Assembly: GCF_910592395.1 (NCBI RefSeq)
Contig: NC_088325.1
Coordinates: 3,749,501-3,813,500, forward strand
DNA from: Lineus longissimus
Lineage: Eukaryota > Nemertea > Pilidiophora > Heteronemertea > Lineidae
Direction: 5' to 3'
DNA: 64,000 nucleotides
Positions 1 to 11,300 of the stretch are shown piece by piece. The notes under the pieces were generated by a model, which did no database searches, had not been told where the DNA came from, and worked only from the letters and a program-made list of their open reading frames with translations. Position numbers and translations under genes: made by a program. Positions within the stretch are counted from its first letter, which is position 1. The number at the start of each line of letters is the position of its first letter.

Positions 1-55
1 TCCTTTATAGAGCGGTGTCCACTAAGAGAGGTTCTACTTTACGAACATCTGAATC
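1..55. repeat. Fragment of 'AGAGAGGTGTCC' dispersed repeat
   Basis: The first bases contain an 'agcggtgtccactaagagag' stretch followed by gttctact. This matches the end of the repeat seen in fuller form near 15.14-15.33 kb and 61.6-61.77 kb. It is a partial copy cut by the window edge. Confidence 0.5.
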
Positions 56-359
56 GCTTAGTAACCATGTCATGATTGTAGCGACTATTTAGGTTTTCCT
101 GGGTCGAAGCGAAAAACATGTTTAGCTCTGTGAGTCTTAGATTATACGGCAGATGTTTCAGGGTCGGGACCATTTTGGTAAAGCGTAATGATAATGAATG
201 TATAGTAATAAGTCAGAATGGAGGGCTTTCCAAAATTCTCCATCACAGAAGAAAAACTGATGGAGAATAGTCGACGACAGCAGAATGAAAAAAATAGTGC
301 CAAGGGCACTGTGCCTGCCTGGCAGTAGGAATTCAGGGGGGATGGGGAGTGTTGGGAGA

Positions 360-960
360 TGTTTTGAAATTTGGTAAAATCAAAAACTTGTATTATAAAT
401 GATGTAACTTAAGTAGCTGCACCTACAGTAGACTGAGCATCTTAGCTCAAAGGATATTGTATTGCTCAAAGGATATGGGAGCTAGACCATTTTTAAGTTT
501 TTCAGAAAAAGCCGCCTAGTGGGCAAACTAAGAATCACACCACACCCAAAATCGAAGTCGACCTAGATTTTAGGGTCATATACATACATATGAAAAAGAA
601 AAGGGTCCGTCAAAAATGGAAGATGCTATAGCGCTGACAAGGGCACCAATAAGGAAGCGGACATTTTTTATGCCATTTGACCTAGTTTTCCCTTAAAATA
701 AGGCCAAATCGAAAACCTGTATTATATGATGTGTCCGCAATAGATGTACCTGTGATAAAAAAAGGAGCGCCCTAAGAGCCCCTGGTGGCCAAATCAGGAA
801 TCGAATTGCGCTCAAAATCGAACTTGGCCTAGATCATGGGCCCATGTATATGCACACATGGATGATGAAAATGATCCGTCAAAAAATGAAAACAAAAGAG
901 CGCTGACAAGGCAAAAAGTTTATGGAGGGACGGACGGACAGTCACAGACGCATGGGGTGG
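360..960. repeat. GACCT-rich dispersed repeat (old copy)
   Basis: The stretch contains phrases such as 'cccctggtggccaaatcagg', repeated mentions of ggtcaaatc and a tail of ggacggacgg. The same phrases recur at about 5.0-5.77 kb and in the ~300-bp tandem units at 29.4-30.7 kb. No coding signal is visible. It is a dispersed, diverged repeat family that often ends in a GGAC/GAC microsatellite. Confidence 0.6.
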
Positions 961-1147
961 CCGTAGACTACTTCTTAACTCTGCTCAGTATTACTTTAAA
1001 AGACTTTAGGAATGCATTTTGAGGACAGCATTGCCCATTCATTTCGAGGACCTGTGTCAGTGTCCTCGGCTTGCTGTACGTCCTCACACTGTTGGTGTAA
1101 GGTCCTGTCCTCGAAATGAATGGAAGACAAACACTGAAACAGACCCA

Positions 1148-1325
1148 TGTCATGGATGGACCGATGGATGGATGGATGTATGGACGGATTGATGGATGGT
1201 CGGATGGACGGACCGATGGATGGATGGATGGATGGATGGATGTATGGACGGATTGATGGATGGTCGGATGGATTGACCGAGGGTCGGATGATCGGATGGA
1301 CGGATGGACGGATGGATGGATGACC
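1148..1325. repeat. (GGAT)n microsatellite
   Basis: An imperfect run of ggat/ggac tetranucleotides. The reverse strand would read as His-Pro-Ser-Ile repeats. Shorter runs recur inside the array at about 1858-1876, 2299-2390, 2818-2836 and 3080-3190. Confidence 0.9.
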
Positions 1326-3340
1326 TATGACCAAGCAGGCTAATAAAAGCAACAAAGCTTCTTTAAGCAAGAACTTGTTTATCAAAAAAAATCATAACCC
1401 TCAAAGTCGGAGGTCAAGGTCATATTGGTTTCCTATCTTTTTTCGCGCTTGGAGCTTTAGGAAGTAGAGAGTGCTAACAATTTCTTACAACCGTCTGAAT
1501 GACCTATGACCAAGCAGGCTAATAAAAGCAACAAAAGCAAGCAACTAAGCAAGCAGGCTAATAACCAAGCAGGCTAATGACCTTTGACCAAGCAGGCTAA
1601 TGACCTATGACCAAGCAGGCTAATAAAAGCAACAAAAGCAAGCAACTAAGCAAGCAGGCTAATAACCAAGCAGGCTAATGACCTTTGACCAAGCAGGCTA
1701 ATGACCTATGACCAAGCAGGCTGATAAAAGCAACAAAAGCAAGCAACTTTCTTCATGCTTGGTGCTTTAGGAAGTAGAGAGTGCTAACAATTTGTTTCAA
1801 CCGTCTGAACATTGTCCACATCTTTATAAACCGTCAGAGTCTCAACCTTCACCGTCAGATGGATGGATGGATGGATGACCTATGACCAAGCAGGCTAATA
1901 AAAGCAACAAAAGCTAGCAACTAAGCAAGCAGGCTAATAACCAAGCAGGCTAATGACCTTTGACCAAGCAGGCTAATCATGACCTATGACCAAGCAGGCT
2001 AATAAAAGCAACAAAAGCAAGCAACTAAGCGAGCAGGCTAATAACCAAGCAGGCTAATGACCTTTGACCAAGCAGGCTAATGACCTATGACCAAGCAGGC
2101 TAATAACCAAGCAGGCTAATGACCTTTGACCAAGCAGGCTAATAACCAAGCAGGCTAATGACCTATGACCAAGCAGGCTGATAAAAGCAACAAAAGCAAG
2201 CAACTTTCTTCGTGCTTGGCGCTTTAGGAAGTAGAGAGTGCTAACAATTTGTTTCAACCGTCTGAACGTTGTCCACATCTTTATAAACCGTCATAGTCAG
2301 ATGGATGGATGGATGCATGCATGGTCGGTTGGACGGATGGATGGTCGGATGGATGATTGGATGGTTGGAAGGATGGATGGATGGATGGATGACCTATGAC
2401 CAAGCAGGCTAATAAAAGCAACAAAGCTTCTTTAAGCAAGAACTTGTTTATTAAAAAAATCCTAACCCTCAAAGTCGGAGGTCGAGGATATTGGTTTCCT
2501 ATCTTTTTTCGTGCTTGGAGCTTTAGGAAGTAGAGAGTGCTAACAATTTGTTACAACCGTCTGAATGACCTATGACCAAGCAGGCTAAAAGCAACAAAAG
2601 CAAGCAACTAAGCAAGCAGGCTAATAACCAAGCAGGCTAATGACCTTTGACCAAGCAGGCTAATGACCTATGACCAAGCAGGCTAATAAAAGCAACAAAA
2701 GCAAGCAACTTTCTTCGTGCTTGGCGCTTTAGGAAGTAGAGAGTGCTAACAATTTGTTTCAACCGTCTGAACGTTGTCCACATCTTTATAAACCGTCAGA
2801 GTCTCAACCTTCACCGTCAGATGGATGGATGGATGAATGACCTATGACCAAGCAGGCTAATAAAAGCAACAAAAGCAAGCAACTAAGCAAGCAGGCTAAT
2901 AACCAAGCAGGCTAATGACCTTTGACCAAGCAGGCTAATGACCTATGACCAAGCAGGCTAATAAAAGCAACAAAAGCAAGCAACTTTCTTCATGCTTGGC
3001 GCTTTAGGAAGTAGAGAGTGCTAACAATTTGTTTCAACCGTCTGAGTGTCGTCCACATCTTTATAAACCGTCAGAGTCAGATGGATGGATGGATGCATGC
3101 ATGGTCGGTTGGACGGACGGATGGTCGGCCCGACGGACGGACGGTCGGATGGATGGATTGATGGATGGATGGATGGATGGGTGGATGGATGACCTATGAC
3201 CAAGCAGGCTAATATTAATAAAAGCAACAAAGCTTTTTTAGGCAAGAACTTGTTTATTAAAGACAAAATCGTAACCCTCAAAGTCGGAGGTCAAGGTCAT
3301 ATTGGTTTCCTATCTTTTTTCGTGCTTGGCGCTTTAGGAA
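1319..3340. repeat. Higher-order tandem array derived from the 3' end of the SPA17-like gene
   Basis: The array mixes short units (gaccaagcaggctaat; aaaagcaacaaaagcaagca) with a longer unit containing ggaagtagagagtgctaaca. The longer motif occurs about seven times (near 1459, 1768, 2227, 2526, 2731, 3007 and 3337). Five of these continue into a segment whose reverse strand reads TVYKDVDxxQTVETNC-stop, identical or nearly so to the C-terminus of the minus-strand gene at 3351. The units also carry the gene's downstream sequence, including an AATAAA on the minus strand. I infer repeated local duplication of the terminal exon end and 3' UTR, together with expansion of the GGAT microsatellite. Confidence 0.85.
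3253..3258 (-). promoter_or_regulatory. Candidate poly(A) signal of the SPA17-like gene
   Basis: The plus strand reads tttatt, which is AATAAA on the minus strand, about 95 bases beyond the stop codon at 3351. This is a normal spacing for a 3' UTR end. Copies of the same signal lie in the tandem array further downstream. Confidence 0.55.
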
Positions 3341-3350
3341 GTAGAGAGTG

Positions 3351-6106
3351 CTAACAATTTGTTTCAACCGTCTGAGCATCGTCCACATCTTTATAAACCG
3401 TCAGAGTCTCGTCTTTTTCATTGCATAACGCTTTGACTACAGTCTCAATGTAAATGTCGGACAATAGTTCATAGTCTTCCCATTCTTTGGCAGCGTCGGA
3501 ATAGACTGAAAATATTGTTTCAAATTGGTCAACTGTAAATATCATTGCGACAGACATGCTGACATATGTTGGTTTAGCTGGCATATTGACTGGACTCCAT
3601 AAGTCAAGTGGGGGGCATAAGCAGCAAAGGCAGATGATCAGTAGATTACGAGAAGGACAGGTGAAGGCCAAGGGCACCACTGGCTAGAACTTGAAATCCT
3701 AAAGCAATTAGAACTCTTTCGAAAGGAAGTGAATACCAATTTCAAGGGTTGGAGTCAGTTATTTGTTTTCCAGAGAAGAGACTCTCAGTCTCACCCTTGA
3801 ATTAAAATTGACATTCACTTCATTTTGAAGGAGTTCTAATTGCTTTAGGATTTCAAGTTCCAATGGCAATGGTGGTGCCTATGGTTAACCGTTAAAGAGT
3901 AAGCAGATTGAAACTGCATTCCTTTTCATTACTCTAGTCACAGCACTTGATTTTCCTGAGCAAATTTCAGGTCACATGGCTACAATCACAGGTCCATCTG
4001 CCTTCCCTCCCAAATGAATCCCCACTGGTCATATAGTTAGAAATCATCATTTACATCATGTGATGGTGATTGTGACATCACAATATAGTCATTTACGATA
4101 CACTGAGCACTTTTCTGCGTGGTTACACAGTTATGACAGTGTAATACATCTTGCATTTTACATGGTATGTTTCTAGAAGTATGGCGATATTTTTGCCAAC
4201 ATAACATGGCCAATGTTTGTGTTTTTTCGAAGCCAATCGTTGCCCCTTGAAAGGACGATTCAAATGTCTGACGCATTTTTTAATGGAAATATTTTGGCAC
4301 AGGAAATTTGCCATTTGTGATTTATCTTCCTCGTGTCGCACAGGTAAAAGTACTTTGAATGATTCTATGTGATCTACACGTCTCCTTGTCCCATACAAAA
4401 CAAGCGACATCTCCAACATCAAGGACTGTTGCATGATTGTAAACAGATCATGTGCGAAACATTAGATGATGAAAATATATTACAAATCACAAAAAGAAAT
4501 AAAAATGCAAAAAGGCACACAACACAAGTTCCCCCAATTGCTGAAAGGCAAAACGTACATTTCATATAATAGCCAACCAAGGCCCAGGCCAAGCTGAAAA
4601 TGAATTTTTGTCTAATGGGTCAACCCTAACACAACAATTACAAAGCGTTATCTGAAATACAATTTGATTGTCTGTGGCAATAAGAAGAATGCCAGAGGTC
4701 CTGTTTTATTGCCACGTCTCATTAATTTATCACTTTGTCTTCAGTGGAACATAACGTAATGACGTGTCGATATTAAGACATGTATTATGTAAGAACAGGT
4801 GTTGTTGTGGATGAATAGGATGTCTCTGACATTAGTCTTGTAGACACAAAAATACAAGGCATGAGTTTACAATCCCCGTTCAAATCCCAAAATGAATTGT
4901 CCTGGGGACATTGTGCTCATCTGGGAATCATTTAGTTGCAGATGAAATGACATACATGTACATGGATTGGAGGTTAAATTGACTTTTCGAAATGACAAAA
5001 TGTGGCACTGTCAATGACACTTTTAGAGTAGAGTTTGACCTCTGTTAACTTCATAAACTAGGTCACAATTGACCTGAATTGGGTCAACTTGTACAGATGC
5101 CCAATAGGTGTCTCCATATAAACTTTGAAGAATCTCAGACAAATAGTACTGAAACGTATCAACTTCAGTGGAATTTTAGAGTTTGACCTTTCTGACCTTG
5201 GAAACTAAGTCAAGGTCAAAATGTTATACGCCGCTCTACGTCAATCTTGATCATAGCGATCAATGATGCACCTTGAGGAACACAGTGAAGGTTTCTTGAC
5301 ATAACTGACATTGAGTTTTATGACCTGACCTACTTACACCTGAATATAATGTCACATTGACCTGAGTTTTTGTTAATATGTACAGATGCCCAATCGGTGT
5401 CTACATATCAAATTTGAAGAGTCTAGGACAATAAATAACGAAACATGCTTCGCTGAAATTTTAGAATTTGACCTCTGTGATCTAGGTCAAATCAAAAACC
5501 CGTACATTATGTCATGTAGCCTCATCAGAAGTATTGACATATCAGAGTTCATGAGATATTGACAAAATAAGGTTTTCAAAGATGGCCGCATGAGCCCAGA
5601 AAGTAGGTCAAATGGCGATAATTTTTCTCGAGTCAAATCATGTTGTCACAAGACATCCTCACAACAAGTTTCAACTTTCTAGACTCAATAGTGAGCAAAT
5701 GTGCCAATATTGTTGACAGACGGATGGACGGCAACACAGACGACGTATGACATGTGACAACATAAGCTCATTCATGTGAGCTAAAATTTAAAAAGGTCAT
5801 CGGTTGACTAAAGAAGCGCCACTGTTTTATATTAGAATGTGATCAAACTATGTCATTTCTGAACGGGGATTGTAAATTTTAACCAAATAGGCCTAGGCCC
5901 TATAATTCTAAATGACAGCACTCTTTGAAACAAAAGCAAAAGAGGTTCTTACCTTCTCTGATCTTCAACAAGTTCTCGAAGTACATAGCACCATAAGAAT
6001 AGATGTCCTCAGGTTGTGCCCGAAGGACTTCTCGGGCAAGTCCTTCCAAGATGTTTTGAAATCCCTTTGGGACACGGAGTTTGGTGTTTGAGAAAGGTAC
6101 AGCCAT
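3351..6106 (-). CDS. SPA17-like RIIa-domain protein, two recognisable exons
   Basis: Exon 1 is 6106-5953 and begins MAVPFSNTKLRVPKGF, then QNILEGLAREVLRAQPEDI. This is the RIIa/dimerisation-docking fold at the start of sperm autoantigenic protein 17 and its relatives, which bind A-kinase anchoring proteins in sperm flagella and cilia. It ends in a GTAAGA donor in phase 1. A phase-matching last exon, 3505-3351, follows a TTTTCAG acceptor and ends at TAG. It reads YSDAAKEWEDYELLSDIYIE and ends QTVETNC. Direct joining gives 102 residues, shorter than mammalian SPA17, with no IQ motif seen. The assignment of exon 1 is strong. The last exon is supported by splice phase, ORF and a downstream poly(A) signal, but not by homology I recognise, so exons in between may be missing. 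The start has an in-frame ATG at the family's usual position. The gene is head-to-head with nicastrin. Confidence 0.75.
3663..3893. mobile_element. Hairpin MITE, copy 1
   Basis: The two ends are inverted: 'gaacttgaaatcctaaagca' near the left is mirrored by 'tgctttaggatttcaagttc' near the right, and the outermost bases resemble ggcaccac / gtggtgcc. A second copy lies at 32917-33143. There is no coding capacity, so it is a non-autonomous DNA element. Confidence 0.8.
3900..4960. other. Intron of the SPA17-like gene, no assigned content
   Basis: AT-rich DNA. Two overlapping minus-strand reading frames near 4037-4434 are open for 80-100 codons but show no family motif and conflict with each other, so I do not call an exon. 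A small extra exon of the SPA17-like gene could lie here. Confidence 0.4.
4965..5775. repeat. GACCT-rich dispersed repeat
   Basis: Several turns of 'gtttgacctctgtgaccta'-like sequence with aggtcaaatc, then 'ttcaaagatggccgcatgag', ending in gacggatggacgg. It is the same family as 0.36-0.96 kb and 29.4-30.7 kb. It lies in the intron of the SPA17-like gene. Confidence 0.65.
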
Positions 6107-8302
6107 TTTTTAGATTTAGTTGAACTGAAACCGATAAAATAGGCAATAAGAAGAAATATCCTGTAAATGGAATCACTTGTGACTTGTGTATGTACTTGGT
6201 ATCAAGTGGCATGCACTAGACGAGTAAACCATGTGCTTGTACATGCAAGCTTGTTCATGTGTGTATTGGTTGTCTAGCAACCAAACAACAACGACATAGT
6301 GACGTTTCAACTCCCAAATTCAATGCCTTGCAACTGACTGGGTCAATACTCAGAGGGACCAGGCCTACTCACTGTTAATGCATATAATGTACAAGCTAGG
6401 CCTAGGATTGGATTCAGAAGAAATTGCAACAAGTTACGACATGCAGTCTCGTAGCCATGCAGATCGGTATTTTTAGGGGGTCATTTTCAGAATGTAAACA
6501 CACACGTTTGGGGCATTCTCCTGGAAGTATCGAGGGTCATATTTTTTCATCTCTTAGCTTATCCTGAGGTTTGAACCATGCTTTATTGATTGGTGACTAT
6601 ATCATTTTATTTTGATTTACCTGGACGGAATAATTTTGATCAATATATGGGGAATATTATTTTAGAACTGAGCTGTCAACATGCCATAACGAAGCATAAA
6701 ATCTTTGCATCTATTTGATTGGTCAAAAATAATTTCAACCTCGTTTGCAGGAAATTTGCTAACTGGAACCGCGGGATTTGAAGGTAATACATACTTAAAA
6801 ATGTCTTTTCATTTAAACAAAAATGTCAATGTCTTTATGGCATGGTTACCATTATGAGGATCCAGTGATAATACATTTGCCTTCAGGAGATGAATAATCT
6901 CTACTGAAGACTACTTCAAAACTGACCCTTCAATGGACATTGTACACTATTACAATATGCTGTTCTACAATGGGTATGTGAATTCCGCCTCAAATGGAAT
7001 ACTGGGTCGATATGAAAACCACTGAGCAGGAAGGAAATCTGGCTGGTTCTTTATTTAGATAATTGGATGAGGATTGTAGAAAACAATGTCAGGTGTCAGA
7101 GGCGAAAATTCTGGAGATCGAGATGTTTTGATGGCAGTTTATTGAAATTATTCGCCCAATTGAATAATCTCTGAAATAAGTTGGACAAAAACCAACAGTG
7201 ACACGTACTTAATAAGTTCTGCATCACTGGGGTTGTTAGAAAAGCCTTGTTGTTAGGCCTACCTTGCGCACCGGTAGTCAATCTGGCGCAGGGGAGGGGG
7301 GGGGGGGGGTTATAGTAGGCCAACGTCGACCTACCCCCAATCGGTGGCTCTTTCTAGTCCCATCCATAGTAGGCTCATATGCAGTCCATTTCGTCATCCT
7401 GGTCGTCTTTCCTGATACCGGGCGACAGTATGAGGCCGGTCAACTGCGTCCGGAGTGTATTCCAAGGCCGTATTGGATTTCTTGGTCCTTGGAGTACAGA
7501 GGCTTTCGCTTTCGGGGGCGGGGGAGGGGAAGGGGAAGTCCCCCTCCTTTAGACATCGGTTCATCATCTTGACTGCTGGTTTACCCAGTCCTTCCAGTCC
7601 AGAATTCCCCAAGTTTCAATTCACCATCCTCAGCTAGAGAAACTGAATTTACTAATTTCAATTTGAACAAACAAGCCCCCGTTTCGTAGCTAGGCACGGT
7701 TTTCTTCATTCTCACGATATAAGGGGTAAATGTTAGCTTCTTCGGCCCTGCACACAAACAGTTTGTGTGCAGGGCTGGAGAAGCGAACATTAACCCCTGA
7801 TTTCCTCAGGATGGTTTTCTTGGGATATCTCATAAATACACATTGTAAATCATGTCCGGAGATAGCTTTAGGCCATGAGGGGGGACGGGGTTGCGCAAAT
7901 ACCTCTTTTACTTTTTCGTCAGACTTAAATTCAGTCAAAATCTGCATGAAAAACACATCTTTTAGTGACTCTCCCCAAGTCGCGCCCTCCTATCTATGAG
8001 TATCTAAGGTTTATCAGAATGAAACCAGTCATGCACCCCTTCTCTAGAATGAAAACGGGGATGAAACCCCTCTGTATCTGGCGTGGTATCACCCTTCCAT
8101 TATCACTGCATTCTCTCATCTCATCATTTCATCATTTCATGGAGTAGTTTAGTTCTATAAGCCATTGCTATAGACCTGTTGTATACCGGACAATTTCAGC
8201 AGGGGACAAAATTGTTTCGTACACCAGGCCAGGAACGAGGTTGTATTCGGCGAAATGGGATATAGTTTCACGTGAGAAAAACGACGAAACAACAACATCA
8301 AC
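6107..8302. other. Intergenic region between divergent SPA17-like and nicastrin genes
   Basis: About 2.2 kb separates the two start codons. I see no convincing TATA box. A run of ten G lies near 7300-7310, and the palindrome below lies at 7727-7800. Short open frames in 7.2-8.1 kb overlap on both strands and look incidental. Both promoters must lie here, unless 5' non-coding exons are further away. Confidence 0.6.
7727..7800. mobile_element. Palindromic 'CCCTGCACACAAAC' element
   Basis: Left 'ggccctgcacacaaac' is mirrored by right 'gtttgtgtgcagggct', and the flanks read gttagcttc / gaagcgaac. A related palindrome is at 40484-40585 and a half copy at 11474-11510, where a poly-C run replaces the centre. 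It is a small hairpin element. Confidence 0.7.
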
Positions 8303-11300
8303 ATGGCCGTCAAAGTTTTAATTTTTCATATTTTTCTCATCATTTTGCTTCATAACTGTGAGTTTACACGTTCAATTTTGTCCATCTTTGTAGCATTGCG
8401 TAGAGCAATGTTTGCCCTTTCGAAAAATCAGGAGGTTTAATGTGGTAAAATCGGGCTAACTGTGAAAAAATGGAATGAAAGTAGTTTTATTCATGATTTC
8501 TCGTTTCCGGATATCCATTATCCTTTGTTTTTCCTTATCATTTCATTCACAACTTCCTTCAGTCCTTGTATTCTAGGATACTGGAATACAGTCCATGTTA
8601 CAATTGACATCCTTTCTGCTTTGCATCAGTTACGCGCAGTGCATGCCCGATGAGTTGCGTGCTGTCAATGACGCACTATAGACTAGTCTAGTCAGTGATG
8701 ACGCGCTAATTTTCTAGGCCTACGTATGTTTCACGCAACTTACCCACAACCTTCGCACTGGGTAGTGCGTCAATTGTGCATCAATGGTCCAGTGACACGC
8801 CAATGAGACAAATAAAGGGATGTCAATTGTAATTTGGAATACAGAAACACACATGGGTCTGCGTGACTTCTTTCTTAGCCAGGCCACTGGAATAAGGATC
8901 TGTCAGAGTGTGCCAGAACAGAAGCTGAACAACATGCCAAATAATAGGCCTTGTCAACAAAGATCAATCAGAGCGTTAATAAATCCAATGCGCACACTCG
9001 GAAAACGTCAGAGCCCTAAACCAACTTCGGACAAAGCCATAACTGGCATAAGCCACAGACACAGTGACCCTTTGTTCCAGGTGAAACGCATGACTGGTCA
9101 GCACCCAAACGTCTTCGAAAAGGTTGATGCACGCGCTGTGCCTGGTCTATTCCTGGGAGGGGGCAATCCCAATGATGAGCTATGCACATCTGTGTCCATT
9201 GGTCTTTTTTTCTGATGATGACGACAATGATGATGATGATGATGTATATTTTCAGGCCAAGGAGATGTCAAAGCTGATCGCGTTAAGAAGAAGATTTACC
9301 AAGATATTACTGGTTTGGGAACTTGTTTCCGTCGCCTGAATGGAACACACGAGGTCGGCTGTTCCTGTAAGTATCTCAGAGCCCCCAAAAATCTGCCAAG
9401 TGGCACAGAATTAGTCCAGGTAACCTGGGACGAGGAGGCCTCCTTCATTTACCAGAGGCGAGCCATACATTTTCAGTGCATACAGTGGATGCACTGTCCG
9501 TACCGAGCGCTCTGGTATTCATGATTAATCACTTTGCTCGCGGCTACCCATCTTTGTGAAAAACATGTGACCGGACACCGGAGGTCGACGCCCCTAAATC
9601 TAGTTCACGACGAATGAAATGACGTCGAGTACCAGTCTCTGTAATGAGTGATTGGAGGAGACTGGTGAAAGAGTCTAGCACAGAATCCGCTAATTGGCAA
9701 GGAATCCGCTAGTAATTGGTACAGAATCTGCCTTTTTAAAACACATAATATTTACTTCATTATGATTCATTTTTGCTATTTCGACTTTCATAAACCGAGA
9801 TTACTTACGCAATCCTCAAAAGTAATAAATGCCAGCAAATATTTGGGTGTGTACGGCATTTCAGTCTTCTTCTTTTTTCAGCTGGTCGCAGTGGGAATGT
9901 TGGAGTTGTCCATTACATACTATATGATAGGGACTTGGATTGGCTAATCGACAGGGGCACTCACCAACCTTACGTTGCTCTGATACATCCTGAAAACTTC
10001 AAATGGTCAGTAGTTTTCGACTGTTCCTACTCAATTAGGAAAGGTATTCTTTAAAGGCCTTTAGTTGGATACTCTAAATTTGTAATGATTTAAACATGTT
10101 TGTAGCTTATTTCAACGACCGAATGGAATCGAGGAGAAAAGAAATAGTTCGATTTTCTTGGAATCCAGTAAAATTTTGAATGAATTCATTCATGTTTTGA
10201 TTTTTACACAATCTCTTAAAATATCATTGCATTAAAGGGACAATATAGACAGCAGCTAGGCAGGCAAGATAAAGTTACACAAACTCGCCAATGGGGGTCT
10301 CTCACATCTCCCTGTACATCGAAATGATTCACGCTTCTACGAGGATAATATTTAGTGCTGCATCTGAATTACCCAGTGCCCTTACTGTGTATATTAGTCC
10401 CCTGAAGATGGCCAAATTAGCCCCTCTGCTCCTGCCTATAGTCCCTCTTTAAATTCATTCCAGGTCGATTGTTAACAAGCTCGCCGTGAGTGGGAAAGTG
10501 AACGGGCTCATAATCCTCGATGGGAACCATTCACTCGCAAAGAAACCTTTATCGTTTACGCCAGACAGCACTTGTCCTAATGATGACTATGGTAAGGCAG
10601 TCCTAAAGGCTTACACTGTTAATTTACTTTGGTGGTCGTTTTCATGAAAATGACGCACGCAACTGCCATGCTGGCACCTGACCAGAGAAAATTGTTTTTC
10701 TTAACAGATATACTGTGATTGAAACAATACACCATCCATGTCGTATTCTCATGTGACAAACTCAGTGTACACATAGTCAAAGCTATGACGCAGCGATCGG
10801 GAAACATCATGCACACACCAATTGTGTACAAATAACACCTGTGCATGCATTATGACTTGACTACTGGTGTCACCTTGTATTAGAAGTAGGAACTAGATTT
10901 AGTTGGACCAACAGTAAATATGGGTCAACTAACGGTGTACCCCTTTAAAGCCCTACTCCATCTGTTCAAAAATTTTAAAACTCGGATTTTGAAAATTTTA
11001 ATTGTGCAACTATGCACTGAATAAAATTCCAACAAAGCCATTGTGTAGACAGATTCGATACTATGAACACAGTTGTTTAGTTCACTAGTTCTCCCATAGG
11101 TGGCCAGATTTGCTTTATACAGTCCTGCCACCTGGGGCACAAATGAAGAACTGCACTGGTTACTGTTGTCTTGTGTATTTCTGTATTCCTTGGCCACAAA
11201 TTAACACATTGACCACAGAAGACATACCCCTTTAAGTGGATAAATTGACCCCTTCTATTTTTACTTTTGCAGGTCTTTATAAAAATAGCACAGACTACCA

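Noticed and set aside
996-3281. Three minus-strand open frames with a signal-peptide-like start ([16 protein letters not shown]) followed by HPSIHPS repeats, suggesting a family of secreted repeat proteins.
   Set aside because: The hydrophobic start is the 3' UTR/poly(A) segment of the repeated gene end (it contains the AATAAA), and the HPSI part is the GGAT microsatellite. The same reading in three copies follows from tandem duplication.
4037-4434. Two overlapping minus-strand open frames that might be an exon of the SPA17-like gene.
   Set aside because: No domain, the frames conflict, and no clear acceptor/donor pair in matching phase was found.
8820-9215. 131-codon plus-strand open frame in nicastrin intron 1.
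   Set aside because: No recognisable family or coding features. It lies wholly inside an intron of a complete gene.
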